DNA of 64,000 nt from Phyto melanocephala (GCA_941918925.1 OW799233.1:147748223-147812222), one strand, 5' to 3'. Counted from the stretch's first letter, positions 1 through 12,165 are shown. Notes: generated from the letters alone by a model not told the origin. Numbers and translations are program-made.

Positions 1-1278
1 GATTTCCCGGTCTTTTTACTTTCCCGGGAAACGGGAATTAAAAAATCGTCTTCCCGGGAATTCCCGGGATTCCCGAAAATAATATTTCTTTTAAAATAAA
101 TTATTTATTATTATTATATAATTTGTTAACTTTAAAATCACGATTTGGTTGATAATTCATTGTTTAAGTAGTAGTTTATTTTCCATTAGAGTCCTTATTG
201 TGTCAGCATTACATCTTCCGGAAATATAAACTTAACCCAAATTATAAAAATAATTATTGCCATGTAAACAGATATCTTTTTTGGGCAACACTACTCCACT
301 CGTCTAATACAAGATATTGTTTTCACCATCGTATTTTTAACGGCGTTGTCATATTTTATTACAATGTTTTTAACATCAGTTTAATTTTGGTAATGTCATA
401 TTTTTACTGAAAAAAATTTGACGAATAAAAGAAATTTGTGTTATTGTTCGAATAGATATTCCATCGACTGCTGCCAATTTTGAAACAATTTCTGGTAATG
501 TTTGGTTGTCTAAACAACTTTTAATGGTGGAATTATTTTTTTACTTGGTGCAGGTGTTAAAGAATCGTTTTCAAATTTTATTTTATGAACCAAAAGAAGG
601 TGCCTTATGAGACCCCTAGTACTACCGCCCTTGGACATTAACCTTTTCGGGAAAATATTACATTGTGCTGAGTTGTCTACTTTTTGAAAATAGTTCCAGA
701 CTTCAGACATTTTGCTTCTAAACAAAGTGAATTTTTTAAAAAAGTATTATTAGAAAAATTCAATCATAAATAAAAAAAATTATAGTTAAAAATTCTGGGA
801 CCACTTTTAAAAACAATTTGCACATACGATTATATTTATCAAAATGAATCTCGGAAACTACTGCTGAATTTACGGTTGTTATAAAAAACATTTATACACA
901 AGAAAACATTTAATTATGTTTCTATATAATTAATTCACTTGAAATTTATAAGCACTTATTAAAAATAATTCCAGAAAGTCGTTAACTTTGGCGTGAAATA
1001 TTTTTGACCGACGATGTTTGTTTTTCTTTTCCATATTCATGTTTGATAAAAGTTGTAAATACTTAACAATTAAAAAACGCTAACAAATTAAAAACCCTAC
1101 TTTTTATTCAAATATTCTCTAAATTTACCAAAACAGACAAGAAATTAAAAATAAAATTAAATATATTTCCTAATATACTACATATTTTTTATTTCCCGTT
1201 TTCCCGGGAATAAGAACAAAATTTTTCCGGGAATACTAAGTGGTTCATTCCCGGGAATTCCCGGTTCCCAAACCCTAG
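1..1278 (-). mobile_element. Non-autonomous hAT-type element, left end cut by window
   Basis: Both ends are packed with the palindrome TTCCCGGGAA and variants (about 1-75 and 1190-1270). On the minus strand the right end reads TAGGGTTTGGGAACCGGG, which suits a hAT terminal repeat. An internal minus-strand frame encodes a decayed BED zinc finger. Only about 500 bases remain downstream of that finger, so most of a transposase is missing and the copy cannot be autonomous. The left terminus and target duplication lie outside the window, so the hAT assignment rests on the BED remnant plus the end sequence. Confidence 0.65.
510..725 (-). pseudogene. BED zinc-finger remnant of a hAT transposase (N-terminus)
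   Basis: The 71-residue frame begins MFRSKMSEVWNYF and continues to GGSTRGLIRHLLLVH. This matches the BED layout: aromatic W..F, a Cys pair, a GGST turn, then H-x4-H. The first Cys is present (AQCNIF) but the second, expected three residues on, is Phe, so zinc binding is probably lost. In hAT transposases this domain sits at the N-terminus and binds the element ends, which fits its orientation away from the right terminus near 1278. The frame stops after about 70 residues with no catalytic RNase H-like domain behind it. It is a broken relic, not a host gene. Confidence 0.6.
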
Positions 1279-1417
1279 TCACATAACGCCAGATTCTTTA
1301 AACGCTTATTACCTAAGTCTGCACAATTTAATTTCTTTTAGTTTTTAAATATACATTGATTTACTTTTTTTTCATATTTATATATGTATATAGCTATAGA
1401 TGCTGGCGTTATGTGAC
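1278..1417. repeat. Short inverted-repeat unit (15-bp arms)
   Basis: GTCACATAACGCCAG at 1278-1292 is exactly inverted at 1403-1417. The roughly 110 bases between are AT-rich without a frame. It abuts the hAT-like terminus at about 1277, so the left arm may also contain that element's target duplication. It could be a tiny MITE or a chance palindrome; no target duplication is clear. Confidence 0.4.
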
Positions 1418-2239
1418 AAAACTAAACTTTTCTGTGGAAGTACCCATACACAAATCAAAGATTTAGAAATATTTAAGAGAAAGTCATTGTTGCAAGCAAA
1501 CAAAATCGAGCTAAAATCTACTAAGATATCAGCAAAAAAACAAGACTGTCTCTAGTTTTCCATATTCTTAACACTGAATTTTATTTATTAGCTCTCGGAA
1601 AATTGATTGACACTATTTATACAACTAATATCCACTTTATGCTATTCGTAAAGAGGTTTATACAAATCGGCCACTAATTCGAAAAGCTATAGGCAGAATG
1701 AATTAAAAAAATATTTTTTTATATGAAAAGGGACCTAGTGTGTCAAAAAACATGTTTGGACTTAAGAGTGAATTCTGGTACCTAAAAGGGTGTAGAATAA
1801 GATGAAATGAGTAAGATTTCTGATTAAATTTATTTACCCCATAAAAACGTACAAACCAACTTCGATCACTTTTTGCGGCTTAAGAATCAAGTATCGATAT
1901 CATAACAGAGTAGCAACAATAGCAAAGGTATTGTCGCACTAAAAGCGAAAAAAATATATGTCACCACTTGGGTATGACGTAACCAAAGTCGCCACCCAAT
2001 CATAACTAAACATACCAAATCGCATCTCCCAACTGAAGGTGTGTTAACAGTGATAATGCGTTATGAAACTTTAAACGCGTTTTTCTCAAAACTTCTCTTC
2101 TCTTTTCTCGGAGGAGGACACATATATGTATATCCTAAAGCTCTATTAGTTTTTAGACATGATGCTAACAGCAAATAACAAGCCTTAGTCCCGATATATA
2201 TTACAGATAAAAGCTTGCATATCGAGATGAATTTAACTT
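1418..2239. other. AT-rich stretch, nothing recognised
   Basis: No credible reading frame, RNA gene or terminal repeat. Some phrases near 1740-2240 may be very decayed family B sequence. Confidence 0.4.
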
Positions 2240-2760
2240 AGATATAAGCACTGAGGTACAACTGCTTCTCTGTTTTTACTAAAATTTACAAATGTAAATT
2301 AATGTTTTCAGCTTTAAAACAACCGAAAGGCTCAATATTGATAACAAAAAGGCTTGACATGCAGAATAACAATACAGTATAAAAATCTAAGGTACTTGAT
2401 GGCCCATCCTCTAAATAAAATTCTACAAATAAATCTCAAATCTAGTATTTAAACATTTTTCACCTTCAACTCCTTAATATTGGTATGAAATAAAAGGCTT
2501 GACCAGCAAAATACAATAAATTAGTAATAAAATATATTTAAAAAAAAATAAATAAATAAAAAATAAAAATTCAAAATCTTAAGAATTCAAAATAACATCC
2601 AAAACAGAATGAAGAATATATTTTATGTTTAACTCCACAAATATCAGAGTATCAAAAATAAAGGTTTGACTAGAGTATACATATATAATAGTGATGGCTA
2701 TACAAGATCTAACACTCTTACTAACATTTTGTAAATTTTTATTTTTCTTTGTGTTTGTAA
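2240..2760 (-). repeat. Family B repeat fragment (diverged)
   Basis: Phrases such as GAGGTACAACTG and AAAATTTACAAA, followed by repeated AAAGGCTTGACCAGCA-like blocks, recur in the same order in the better preserved minus-strand copy at 38.7-39.1 kb and again at 58.5-58.8 kb. Both termini of the repeat are missing. The 65-codon frame here (2579-2776) is low-complexity and follows the repeat, so I do not call it a gene. Confidence 0.5.
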
Positions 2761-4189
2761 AAAAAAATAAAACCAAAAATGTAATATCTCTATAAATTTA
2801 TATGTGTTTAAAATAAAAATGTAATCTTTTTATTTGTGCTCTACACATTGTTGATGTCTTTAGTAAAATATTTTTTTGTTCTATATTTATAGTAACCATA
2901 GGCATAGGAGACTTCTGGACCTCTTACTTAAAAAGATTAGATAGACTTATACTGTGGTTGGCTGCGACATAGGATAATTCTGCATCTCGTTTTTCAAGTA
3001 TATAGCCTTTTTTGGATAATATTAAATAACGACAATAATGTTATAGTGCTTAAAATTATTTTTTAATTGCATTAACTATATTTTTGACGAAAAAACTTAA
3101 TTATTTTTTTATGGGAATAAATAGTTTTTTAGTGCATTGGGAAATGTTGGTAGTCCAAATATGAGGCAATTACTTGGTTAATTAATATACTTACTCAGTA
3201 CATGAATATAATGTTTTTAAATGGCCAAATAGTGCCCCGTGAAGATGTGGGTGCATGACTGAAAATACAAATTTTAGTAATATAATTAAAAATATACATT
3301 TATTCATATATGTTTATAATAAATTCTTTTAGCTTAATATTTCTTATACATCTAACCACAAAAAATTTGTCTCAATCACAAACTTGGCAACTCTGGAAAT
3401 TCTTAAAACAAACATAAACAAAACAAAAATATAATCTTAAAAGTTTGGCAATTAATTACTGAAATGTAAGTAAAGTGAAAATTAACTATTGCACACTTGT
3501 TAATGGAATAAATCCAACTAGAGCTGGACAAAGCAGAATTCTTTATAAAATTAAATTTTCACTTGAATCTGATATTGTTCGTGGAAAATATACAATTCCT
3601 TGGACTTACACAGTACACTTTCTACTTATCACAGTAAAACAATGCCTTTGCTAATTGATATAAGAACGTGTTTTAATTTCAAATTATATGTATAATAGCA
3701 TTAATTTACATATGTACATATATATGTGTGTGCCTCCGTGTTGCGTAAAACTTTTAGAATATTTGTAAACACAATATTTGTAATAATCTACTACTTGGTC
3801 TAAACTTAATGCATTATTGAGTATTGTTAGCAGACATTTCTTAAAGATTTGTAACACTGTTTGGAGAACCGGCACATTGAACACGTACGAATTTGAAAAC
3901 AATTGAACAGAAACAATAAAAGACTTTCCACACCGACAAACAATTGCAACAAATATCAACAGAGATAACCACTCTACCTCTTTCTCTTTTCCTCTTGCTA
4001 TTCATTGCAATACAATAGTGTAGAATTATAGTTAAGAGAACAACATTTATGTTGGTATTTATGGACAATTGTTGTAAGTTGTTTATTCACTTGGAGGTAT
4101 GCAGTCAATAGGCTTTAAATAAGGGTCTTTCGAAATCAAATAGTTTAAACAAATAAGAAATTTAACACTTACTGCCGTATTAATGGCTT
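2761..4189. other. AT-rich stretch, nothing recognised
   Basis: The short overlapping frames near 3684-4068 have no domain, signal peptide or homologous pattern I recognise, and they overlap each other on one strand, as expected of chance frames. Confidence 0.4.
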
Positions 4190-4475
4190 ATTTGACAGAT
4201 TTTGTATAGAAGGTTTGTTTAGTATTAAAAATGGGCTAAATCGCAATATTAGGAAGAGAGTTATAGCTTGTACGCAAGAGTAGGTCAAAAAAACCGTGTC
4301 CTTCCAATATCGAATAAAATGGAATTGTGTCCAAACGCATAAACGTAGAGCCATGAAATTTCGAACAATTTTCTCCCCGAAAATTGTCTAAATCTATGAA
4401 CTTAGAAAAGAGTTATAGATCAAAACGTACGAAAATATATACAGCACAGTGTATTTTTCGCATATTCAAAATTTA
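4190..4475 (-). repeat. Family A repeat fragment
   Basis: Matches, inverted, the block at 17.05-17.34 kb: GGTTTGTTTAGTATT, AGAGAGTTATAGCTTG, AGAGTAGGTC, CACAGTGTATTTTT. The terminal hairpin and the 5' palindrome are absent, so this is an internal fragment. Confidence 0.75.
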
Positions 4476-4981
4476 AATGTAATATAACTAACAAAATTAG
4501 ATGTATTTACTGGCTCGCCACTTGCAAAATTAACGTGCAAATTAATTCCGCATATATATATTTTCGTATATTATTTTCTGAAATCTCAGCCTGCGTTTGA
4601 TATTCTTAAATCCAAATCTGGCCAATCATGGCCAATCAATACAAAGCCGTGATGTTAGCTTAAATGGGCGTTTTAGGTAAAATACAAATTATAGTTACAA
4701 TGCTTTACACAGTTTCATTCAGCATCGGAAAACCAAAACATGGAATTATTCTTTACATACAAATTTTTTAATAGTTTTGAAAAAACTCTTATGGAAAACG
4801 ACATTAATTAAATTTTTTTTTTTAATATCCATAAGACGGCAAATTACTAAAAAAAAACAAGTAATAGTGCTATATTCGGCCGTGCCGAACCTTATATACC
4901 CTTCACAACGTGTAGTCTTGTAATAACAGTAGTTTATATCACCATTCATCTCATATGAAATAGTTACACACATATAAAAAC

Positions 4982-5006
4982 ATATATATATATATATATA
5001 TATATA
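4982..5006. repeat. (TA)n microsatellite
   Basis: About twelve uninterrupted TA units inside the family B copy. Confidence 0.9.
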
Positions 5007-5129
5007 CATCCCATTGTAAAATTAAATATTTACGTATATATTAAAAAAAAAAATAAAAAAAAATTAAAAAAAAAACTTGAAAAAAGTAATTAAAATATAA
5101 ATAATAAATAATTATTATTTTTTTTTTTT

Positions 5130-5331
5130 GACCTTTTATAATAATATATAATAGTTTTTTAAGCTTAAGGTCCTTTTAATAATAAAAAATTGTTAATCAA
5201 ACTATAAATTTATATAAATTTATAATTATCCTGATGATGCTACACAAAGAAGTGGCGAAATATTGATCAAATAACATAAAAAAAAGTTTTTTTATTATTA
5301 AAAGGACCTTAAGCTTAAAAAACTATTATTT
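5130..5331. mobile_element. Foldback carrying a hammerhead-like motif
   Basis: An arm of about 41 bases at 5149-5189 (including AAGCTTAAGGTCC) is inverted at 5288-5328. Between the arms lies CTGATGA-T-GCTAC-loop-GTGGC-GAAA at 5231-5260. Arms and motif match the better preserved unit at 53.10-53.40 kb, so both belong to one family. No target duplication is readable because the flanks are A/T homopolymer-like. Confidence 0.6.
5231..5260 (+). ncRNA. Hammerhead-like core motif, copy 1
   Basis: CTGATGA (5231-5237), one extra T, then GCTAC pairing with GTGGC across an 8-base loop (one G-U wobble), then GAAA. The stem is kept although one base differs from copy 3. Canonical hammerheads have no extra base before stem II, so activity is uncertain. 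I did not establish a cleavage site or the other two stems. Confidence 0.4.
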
Positions 5332-5650
5332 ATATATAAATAATAAATATAAAACAAAAAATAAAATAAAAACAAAATTAAAAAAAAATATTAAAAAAAA
5401 AAAAATAATAAAAATTTAAATAATATATTAAATAAAAAATAAAAAATAAAACAATTTTTTTGGCTCAGCTGGGATTCGATGAAACGCGATCGGCCACTGA
5501 CAGAGCTTAATCGACTCCCCTATTCATAAGCTTTCAGAAAATATAAAAAAAAATTAAAAAAAATATTGGGGTCGAAAATGAAAATTGTAGAAATTTAACA
5601 CGGAATGACAAACCTATATATACCCTTTTCCACTGTGTGAAGGGTATAAT

Positions 5651-7177
5651 AAAGTAGTTTTCTCACATCTGAAAAAAACTCTTTTGCTGAAGGCTACTAA
5701 GTTCTTTATTTTCATTTTCTGCCCTTTTGTCCTTTTAAAACATTTTGAATTTTTTAAAGGATACAAAAAAAACAATTTTATTTAAAAACATATTTCGCAT
5801 GAAAATAGATTGAGCCCTAAATGAAACAATTTTTTTGTTCGCTAGAACAAGAAATTAAAAATTTAATTCGAAATAATTGACGTTGAAAGTTATAACTGCA
5901 ATATTACAGGAAAAATATTTAACTTTTCACATTTTGTAAATATTTCAAAACCATATGAAAAGATAATTATCACAAACATGTCAAAAAGGTTTTTTCCAAA
6001 CAATTTTCTAGAAGACGAACACTATGTTCTATATTTGATGTATGTATGTATATCACACAAAAAATTGAAATTTTGTGAAAATGAGCGAGATCATTTAATT
6101 GTGAATAAAATCAAAACGAATTAATAGAATTATATGATACGATACCTTATTTTGTTAATGGCAACGTGTGGCTGGCTTTGCGATAAGGTAATAAATCTGA
6201 AAAATTTTTGGCGTTTTCTATTTTTCATGATTTTTTTAGAACAAAAAAATGCTATTTTTACGTAAAAAATATATTTTTTGCTTTAATTGTTTATTATAAC
6301 TCCGAAACTACTGAGCCGATTGAAACACATTATATAATATGTACATCAAAATTTGTTTAAGTTTATTAAAAAAATATTGAACTAACCTGTTTTGAGTTTT
6401 TATTAATTATGTGGAGAAACGTCTAAAAAAATGTTGAATTTTACTTAAAAATGTTTTAAACAAAAAATTCATAAAATTTAAAAATTTAACCATTTTTGCA
6501 TTTAGACAGCCATGATTCATCAAATCTGTACAGTGGTTGTTAGAGCCCTTTTTTTCTGTTGACCTGTGTAATCGACTGAATTTTTTTTAAGTCGTATAAT
6601 TTTTTTTTTTTTTATTTTGTATACTATTTTTTATGCTCGCAAAATGCTGTTTCATGGTTTCACTGATCAAATTTTCGATCTATTCTGATTGCTTTAATAT
6701 TTTGTATATTATTTCTTTACCAATACAATTACTGCTTACAATTACCGCTGCTATTCTAATGCCACAAACTGTCTTAACATATGCATAGACGTGTAGTTTC
6801 ATGCATGTGGTAATCTATTGTTAGCATCATTTGAAAAGTTGAAGTTTGCTTAGAAAAATAACACAAAAATAGAATAGAAATATCCAACGCCATTTTCTAA
6901 ATGCACTTACAAGTAGTTTGTTTTTCATTTTATTTTACCTTTGTGCAATTCTAAAGTCAGAAAATTATTGGTTTCGCATTTGCCATTTTTAAAATACGAC
7001 CACCCATTTATTCTCTACAAACATTTATGTGCGCACAAATAACATATGTAAGGATTTATATTACAATAGTACAAATCCATACATACTCCTAATAGCAAAG
7101 GGTATAATCTTCTATGTATAGGTTTTATATAGACATTCTATTTTTGGCCTTGTTTTCAGTTGCTTTTTTAACTTCGA
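5651..7177. other. AT-rich stretch, nothing recognised
   Basis: Homopolymer-rich unique sequence without a supportable frame, RNA gene or terminal repeat. Confidence 0.4.
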
Positions 7178-8458
7178 CACTGTTGCCAACTTTTTCCCAA
7201 AAAATATCGCAAAATCAAGAGAAAAATAGCTTAAAATTAAAAAATTTCAACATTTTAGCGATAAATCGCTATAAATTTATTTTTTTTAATTCTGGCATAA
7301 ATTTAACAAAAAACAGCAAAGTTCTCGTGGGTTTTTTTTATTGCGCGGAAAATTTAGCGTTTTATCGCTAAGTTTTCTTAAATAATGACAGAAAATCATT
7401 TTTATTCTGAAGGCAGTTTTTATTAATTACATTTTAATACATAATTTACATATGTATGAAGGTATGTGAAAAAAATCCAAGAATACACATATACACATAT
7501 GTACGTTACATTTAAATTCAAAAAAATAACGTTTACCAAGTATTACTAATAGAGTTATATTTATAATATGCATACTAAACTACTATTAAAAAACATTTTG
7601 GGACTTATTCACTAAGAGCCTTAAGCCAATACTCTAGATTCTCGCTTTCATATGTAAAATTGTAATCTAGTCTCTTTAATGCTGGTTTAAATATATCGTA
7701 ATTGAAGCTGTCGCATCGGCCACTTCAGCCAAGAAATGTTAACACAATTTGTTGTTTTTCGGTACTTAAAATAATTATTATAATACCTATATCAAATAGA
7801 ATATTTATAGAATGTTTATGTACCATGTAGGTTTTTAGTTTTTAAAAAACATGCCTAATAACTTGATGACACCAAAGACTATTGATTTATCTCCTAATAC
7901 CCTATACCTACAACCTGACACATCGTTTCTAAGTTTCATTGAGAGATGGGTCACTAAAACAGATATTAATGAAGTCTTCTTTTAATTTAAATTTTTTCCA
8001 TTATAACCCTCTCACTTGCATTACCCAGGACTTAAACTTTTAATGGCTTAACCATGCACAAAGTTTTGATTATATTAATTTTTTTTTGCAATATTTCGAA
8101 ATTCTTGCAAGAAATTTTTTAATAGTTTTTTTTTTGTATAATTCACAAACTCATCTAAAGAAAGGAAGCAACGTTTATTTATCATTTACTTTTAACAAAA
8201 AAAATTATTCGAGTTACAACTCTATTGGTTTTTGAATTTATGTGTTCTTTTTCTTTAAGATGCCAAAATCTCTATAAAAAGGTGTATTAAAAATAGCATT
8301 CGCTATTTAAATTTATTTATATTTTATTTATTTATATTAAAAGCCAACATCGCAAAAATCGCTAGATTTCCCGCTAATAGCTAAATCATATTTTTTCCCG
8401 CAAAATTTGTTTAAAAATCGCTAGATTTGACGAGAAAATAGCTGAAATGGCAACAGTG
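7178..8458. mobile_element. Non-autonomous hAT-type element with 8-bp TSD
   Basis: The left terminus CACTGTTGCCA (7178) is exactly inverted as TGGCAACAGTG (ending 8458). The flanks are AACTTCGA (7170-7177) and AACTTTGA (8459-8466), an 8-bp target duplication with one later mismatch. Subterminal zones repeat ATCGCTA and its inverse within about 200 bases of each end, as hAT transposase binding sites often do. About 900 bases of interior carry no transposase, so it must have moved in trans. The 85-codon frame at 7114-7371 merely reads through the left end. Confidence 0.8.
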
Positions 8459-8985
8459 AACTTTGACCAAATGCTGCCTACCGTTAAAACGAGGAAAAAT
8501 CCCTTAAGCTGTTGTTTAGTTCTACAACATGTACTCAACGTACTTGTACAAAATTATCGTTGTTGTCAGTGGCAATATTGTATTCTGCTAGAATCCATGT
8601 GTAAATATGATGGTAGTTTTTAGCAAAACTTTAAGCTCATGGTGTAATTATTCATTGTCGAAGGTATAGATATAGATGAATGATTGATAGTAGTGGTATG
8701 CCTAAGTAGGGTAAAAAATTTACACTTTTATTACGTAATTCAGCTTGAAAGTATATCTGAAATGTTAAAATTTCACTATTTGATTAATTTTATTGTTTAT
8801 TCTACTAGCAGGCTGCAGGTAAATTGCAAATACATGTTATGCTTACAATCTCATTCCGGTTGAGCGCTAAATGGCGTTAAAATCAAATATCGTCATTGTT
8901 ATTGTACAGAGATTGTTATATAAATAGCACACAAAAATAGAAAAATTACAATAGATGTCCACTAAAATAATCCACTTTTATTTTT

Positions 8986-9115
8986 TATACCCGACCCAAA
9001 AAAAATCGTTGGTGTATATTCATTTTGTCATTCCGTTTGTAGCACTTCGAAATATCCATTTTAGACCCCATAAAGCATGACGGCAAATCGTGGATTTACA
9101 AAAAAAATATAACAA
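8986..9115 (-). repeat. Family A terminal fragment
   Basis: Reads TTTTATACCCGACCC, a T/A loop, then TCATTTTGTCATTCCGTTTG and ATTTTAGACCCCATAAAG. This is the inverted 3' end of family A, as at 29.63-29.73 kb, with a partly decayed terminal hairpin. Confidence 0.7.
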
Positions 9116-9299
9116 AAGCTTGTATCCAAATATTTCATCTGTCTAATGATCAGAACTTCGAAGCAATGATGCTTTATCACCTATCCCTTCTAACAGTGAC
9201 GAAATCGTTAATAAAATAAATATTTTTCTGTACTTCAAGCGTCTTCTAAAGGTGAAAAAATAAAAAATAATTAAAATGTTTTCTCTGTACAGACTGGGT

Positions 9300-9835
9300 G
9301 CATTTATTATTCTTTAGATGCTTCTTCATCTGCATATACAAGTTCTCCGAGAAAACCTTATTTTATTATACTGTATGATCTGAATGATTTCGTTCGACAT
9401 TTAGAGTTCTCAAAATCAAAACGAAAGCTTCTTAAGAACAAGATAAGAACATAAAGGTCTATTATTTTTTAAATAAATAAAAATACTTTCTGGGTTACTT
9501 TAGAAAAATCAGCGATTCAGTGTTTTGTAATAATGACAGAGGATTTTTACAAAAACTGGGTTTCACTAAAAAGTCTGAGGAATAGCGACTCTTTACTGAT
9601 TGATATAAGGCTAGCTTAAAAGCTGATTTACTTCCTAATGGTAAAAATATTCATCGGTTCCTGTTACATGTACAACAAATATGCGAAAAAACTGATCAAA
9701 AACGAAGCTGTTACTAGATAAAAGTAAATATGCACAGTACTAATGGAATATTTGTGCTGATTTGAAGGTTGTAGCTAAGCTAACTGGATTACAGGCAGGA
9801 TATGCAAAATTTGTTACCAAAGATAAACAAATAAA
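9300..9835 (+). pseudogene. Decayed protein-coding relic, probably transposon-borne
   Basis: Frame-by-frame reading gives islands of protein-like sequence: DLNDFVRHLEFSKSKRKLL (about 9375-9435), LQKLGFTKKSEE (9553-9590), ADLLPNGKNIHRF (9620-9660) and CADLKVVAKLTGLQAGYAKF (9752-9815). Stops and frame changes separate them. From memory, these islands resemble an uncharacterised multicopy protein family in arthropods and cnidarians that I associate with transposons, with a DLK..A...GLQ.GY.K core. I cannot name a function. No terminal repeats were found around it. Confidence 0.45.
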
Positions 9836-9844
9836 TAAATAAAT
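9829..9844. repeat. (AAAT)n microsatellite
   Basis: Four AAAT units directly after the relic coding region. It could be the tail of a retroposed sequence or simple AT slippage. Confidence 0.6.
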
Positions 9845-10819
9845 ATTGATAAGAAATAAATAATGTTACTAACACTAAATCCGTATTTGTAAATATTTGC
9901 TTGATTTGAATTCATTTTTAGAAACAATTAAGGTTTTATTTGAAATTAATTAGCATAAAACTTATTTCTAAATCTTTAACATCTATCAAATTTCTATTTG
10001 CGCATAAATTTTAGGCATCTGTAATTTTTCGTTCTTCCTAAAATAGCCCCTAATAAAAGAGTGTTAAAATTTTTCATAACACAATTTAAAACTGAACAAA
10101 AAATTGTTTTTTTAATCTTCGTACATAAAAAATAGTAGCATTTATTAAAATGAAATTAATTTTATGATTGTGCTTAAAGAGTTGCTTGCGAGATTTTTGT
10201 TTCATCATACAGTAAGTGTTGTTTTTGCATAGTTTTAGTTATTGAGCTAGTTGATCATCGTATTAACTGCTCCACCAAATACATAGAGTCATTAACCAGA
10301 ATGACATTGTCATAATTAGCAAACTATTTTTTGTATAGGGAGTTTGACCATCTAATGAATTAGCTCTAGAATCAGCTTATCAGTTAAGGTGACTTTGTTA
10401 TAATTGCATATAATTAATATAAGAAATTTTTTAAGAATTTTATGCTTATTTAATTAAGATGCTATATTAAAATCAAATCCGGAAATTATTGAAAAAATTT
10501 CCGGGGTTTCTTTTTTATTCAAAAAATATATGGGTTTTCGATTAATCCCAAATGAGAGACACTATTGTCTGCTAATTCTTTCAACATTGAAAAAAATTAA
10601 GAGTATTACGAGTATTGAATTTTATATTTTAGGACTGGGCAAACCTAGCGCTGCAATAGTAAAGTTAGACATTTTTACCAATAGACGTACTTAGAACGTT
10701 TCGTTTACAGTAACTTGAGAAATTCATGTTAGTTACGAATGTTATCAAATGTATAACATTTTCTTTCGATTATTTTTTACATCATTCAACATTAAATCAA
10801 CAACAGTGAATCAATGCAC

Positions 10820-11115
10820 TAAATTAAATTCAAAGCGATGAATCACCATCAAGAGCCAGTTTTTATTGATAGCTTACTGAATTTAATCATGGCCGAAGAT
10901 CGCTCAATGATGAGTTTCGTAGAGGTCGTTCAAAATCTGCTGGAAAATATTTAAATAAAACTGCAAAAAGGTCGTGAGAATGAGGCAACCTTAAGTATTA
11001 GTGGGAACAGCACACATTTAATAGAGCATGAACATTTGGCTGTTTAAAAGATACCACAAAATTCGACAGTAGCTCAAAAAAGGTGACTGTCAATTGACAG
11101 GTAAGTAATCGTTGA
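10820..11115 (+). pseudogene. Mariner-type transposase relic
   Basis: At about 10870-10970 the sequence reads NHGRRSLNDEFRRGRSKSA, matching the end of the mariner DNA-binding region just before the WVPHEL linker zone. At about 11020-11090 it reads IEHEHLAV, stop, KIPQNSTVAQKR, the segment that precedes the catalytic domain. The sequence between and the whole DDD catalytic core are missing. Stops interrupt both pieces. Terminal repeats were not located. Confidence 0.65.
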
Positions 11116-11239
11116 TATACGCACATGAGCCCGAAGGTAAAGAGCAGTCGACTGTATGAATTTTCTAAGATGATCAAAACTCTATAAGTCATATATTAAA
11201 TATTTTGAAAATCATTAAATCTCTAATCCCAAAATATAA

Positions 11240-12165
11240 AAGCCAGCACTCGTATGTTCAGCCGTGCCTCATCTGAGTATACTCTACATACATATATAGC
11301 TATAATTTCCTTATTATAGCGTACGCTATTTTGCTTTATTATTTGCAATGCCATGTTTGACCTTGAATTTTTACATATTTAACTGTATTCTACTGATCAA
11401 TCCTTTTCATTTGATACTAATATTGTGAAGGTTGAAGCGGAAAAATCCGTAATTACTATATTTGACCCATATGTCCACCATTTCATTTAAATCGCCATGT
11501 TATATTTAAACTTTTTTATAGTTTACTGTATTTTATTAACTGAGCTCTTTCATTTTATACAGATATTGAGGGGGTGCGTTTTTAAATACTAGATTTGAGC
11601 CATATAAAAATTTATTGTACTGGCGGTCATCATGAATCATAAATTTTATTTTAAGTTTTTATGGTTTTTTATATTCTCCAAGTAAAGCCTCTTTCTCTTG
11701 ATATCTTTATTGACCACCTTAATATCTAGAAGCTTAAATAACTCGATTTTTGTTTATAAATTTATGCAAAAATAACAAAGCTTATACATATCTCAATTAA
11801 TTTCAAACTGATTGATCAGTTTTTCTCAGAAATAATTTTTCAGACCACGGCTTGCAATTTGGTGTCATTAATATGTCTTAATATTAATGAATAGCTTTAT
11901 TTTCTTTATGCATTGAACAAAATTTTATTTTTCTAATTTGATTTTGCTATAACTTTGCCGATTAGAGACTGATTTAATCATATAATCGTATCTGAAAACT
12001 TTATATGTGTTAGAAAGTTATAAGACGATTGTGCTTGACTTTAATATCTATTAATTTCAAAATATCTACAAAAGATTGACTCCTTATAGAGGTTTTCGTA
12101 ATATTTTGAGACATCTAAAAGTTTATTTTAACCAACATACACACATGTGTTTTAAGTATATAGAT
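11240..12165 (+). repeat. Family B repeat, diverged copy
   Basis: A decayed start, TCAGCCGTGCCTCATC, lies near 11262. It is followed by two or three diverged internal units with ACTGATCAA..CTTTTCATTTGATA (as inverted at 38.98-39.12 kb) and by the block ATAAGACGATTGTGCTTGA..TTTAACCAACATACACAC near 12020-12145, which parallels 18.49-18.61 kb. The terminal hairpin is not visible. Confidence 0.5.

Larger units (their letters stand above)
4857..5650 (+). mobile_element. Family B repeat with a nested foldback insert
   Basis: Begins with AACAAGTAATAGTGCTATA, then the palindrome ATTCGGCCGTGCCGAA and TATACCCTTCACAACG. It ends with GACAAACCTATATATACCC and the hairpin TATACCCTT..GAAGGGTATA at about 5617-5647. 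The 5' TATACCCTTCAC is inverted at the 3' end, giving subterminal inverted repeats. It is non-coding. A (TA)n tract lies at 4982-5006, and a Penelope-like or foldback segment at about 5130-5330 interrupts the body. Confidence 0.7.

Noticed and set aside
7114..7371. 85-codon frame with hydrophobic start
   Set aside because: Starts outside and reads into the hAT-type element; the apparent signal peptide is just Phe/Leu-rich AT sequence.
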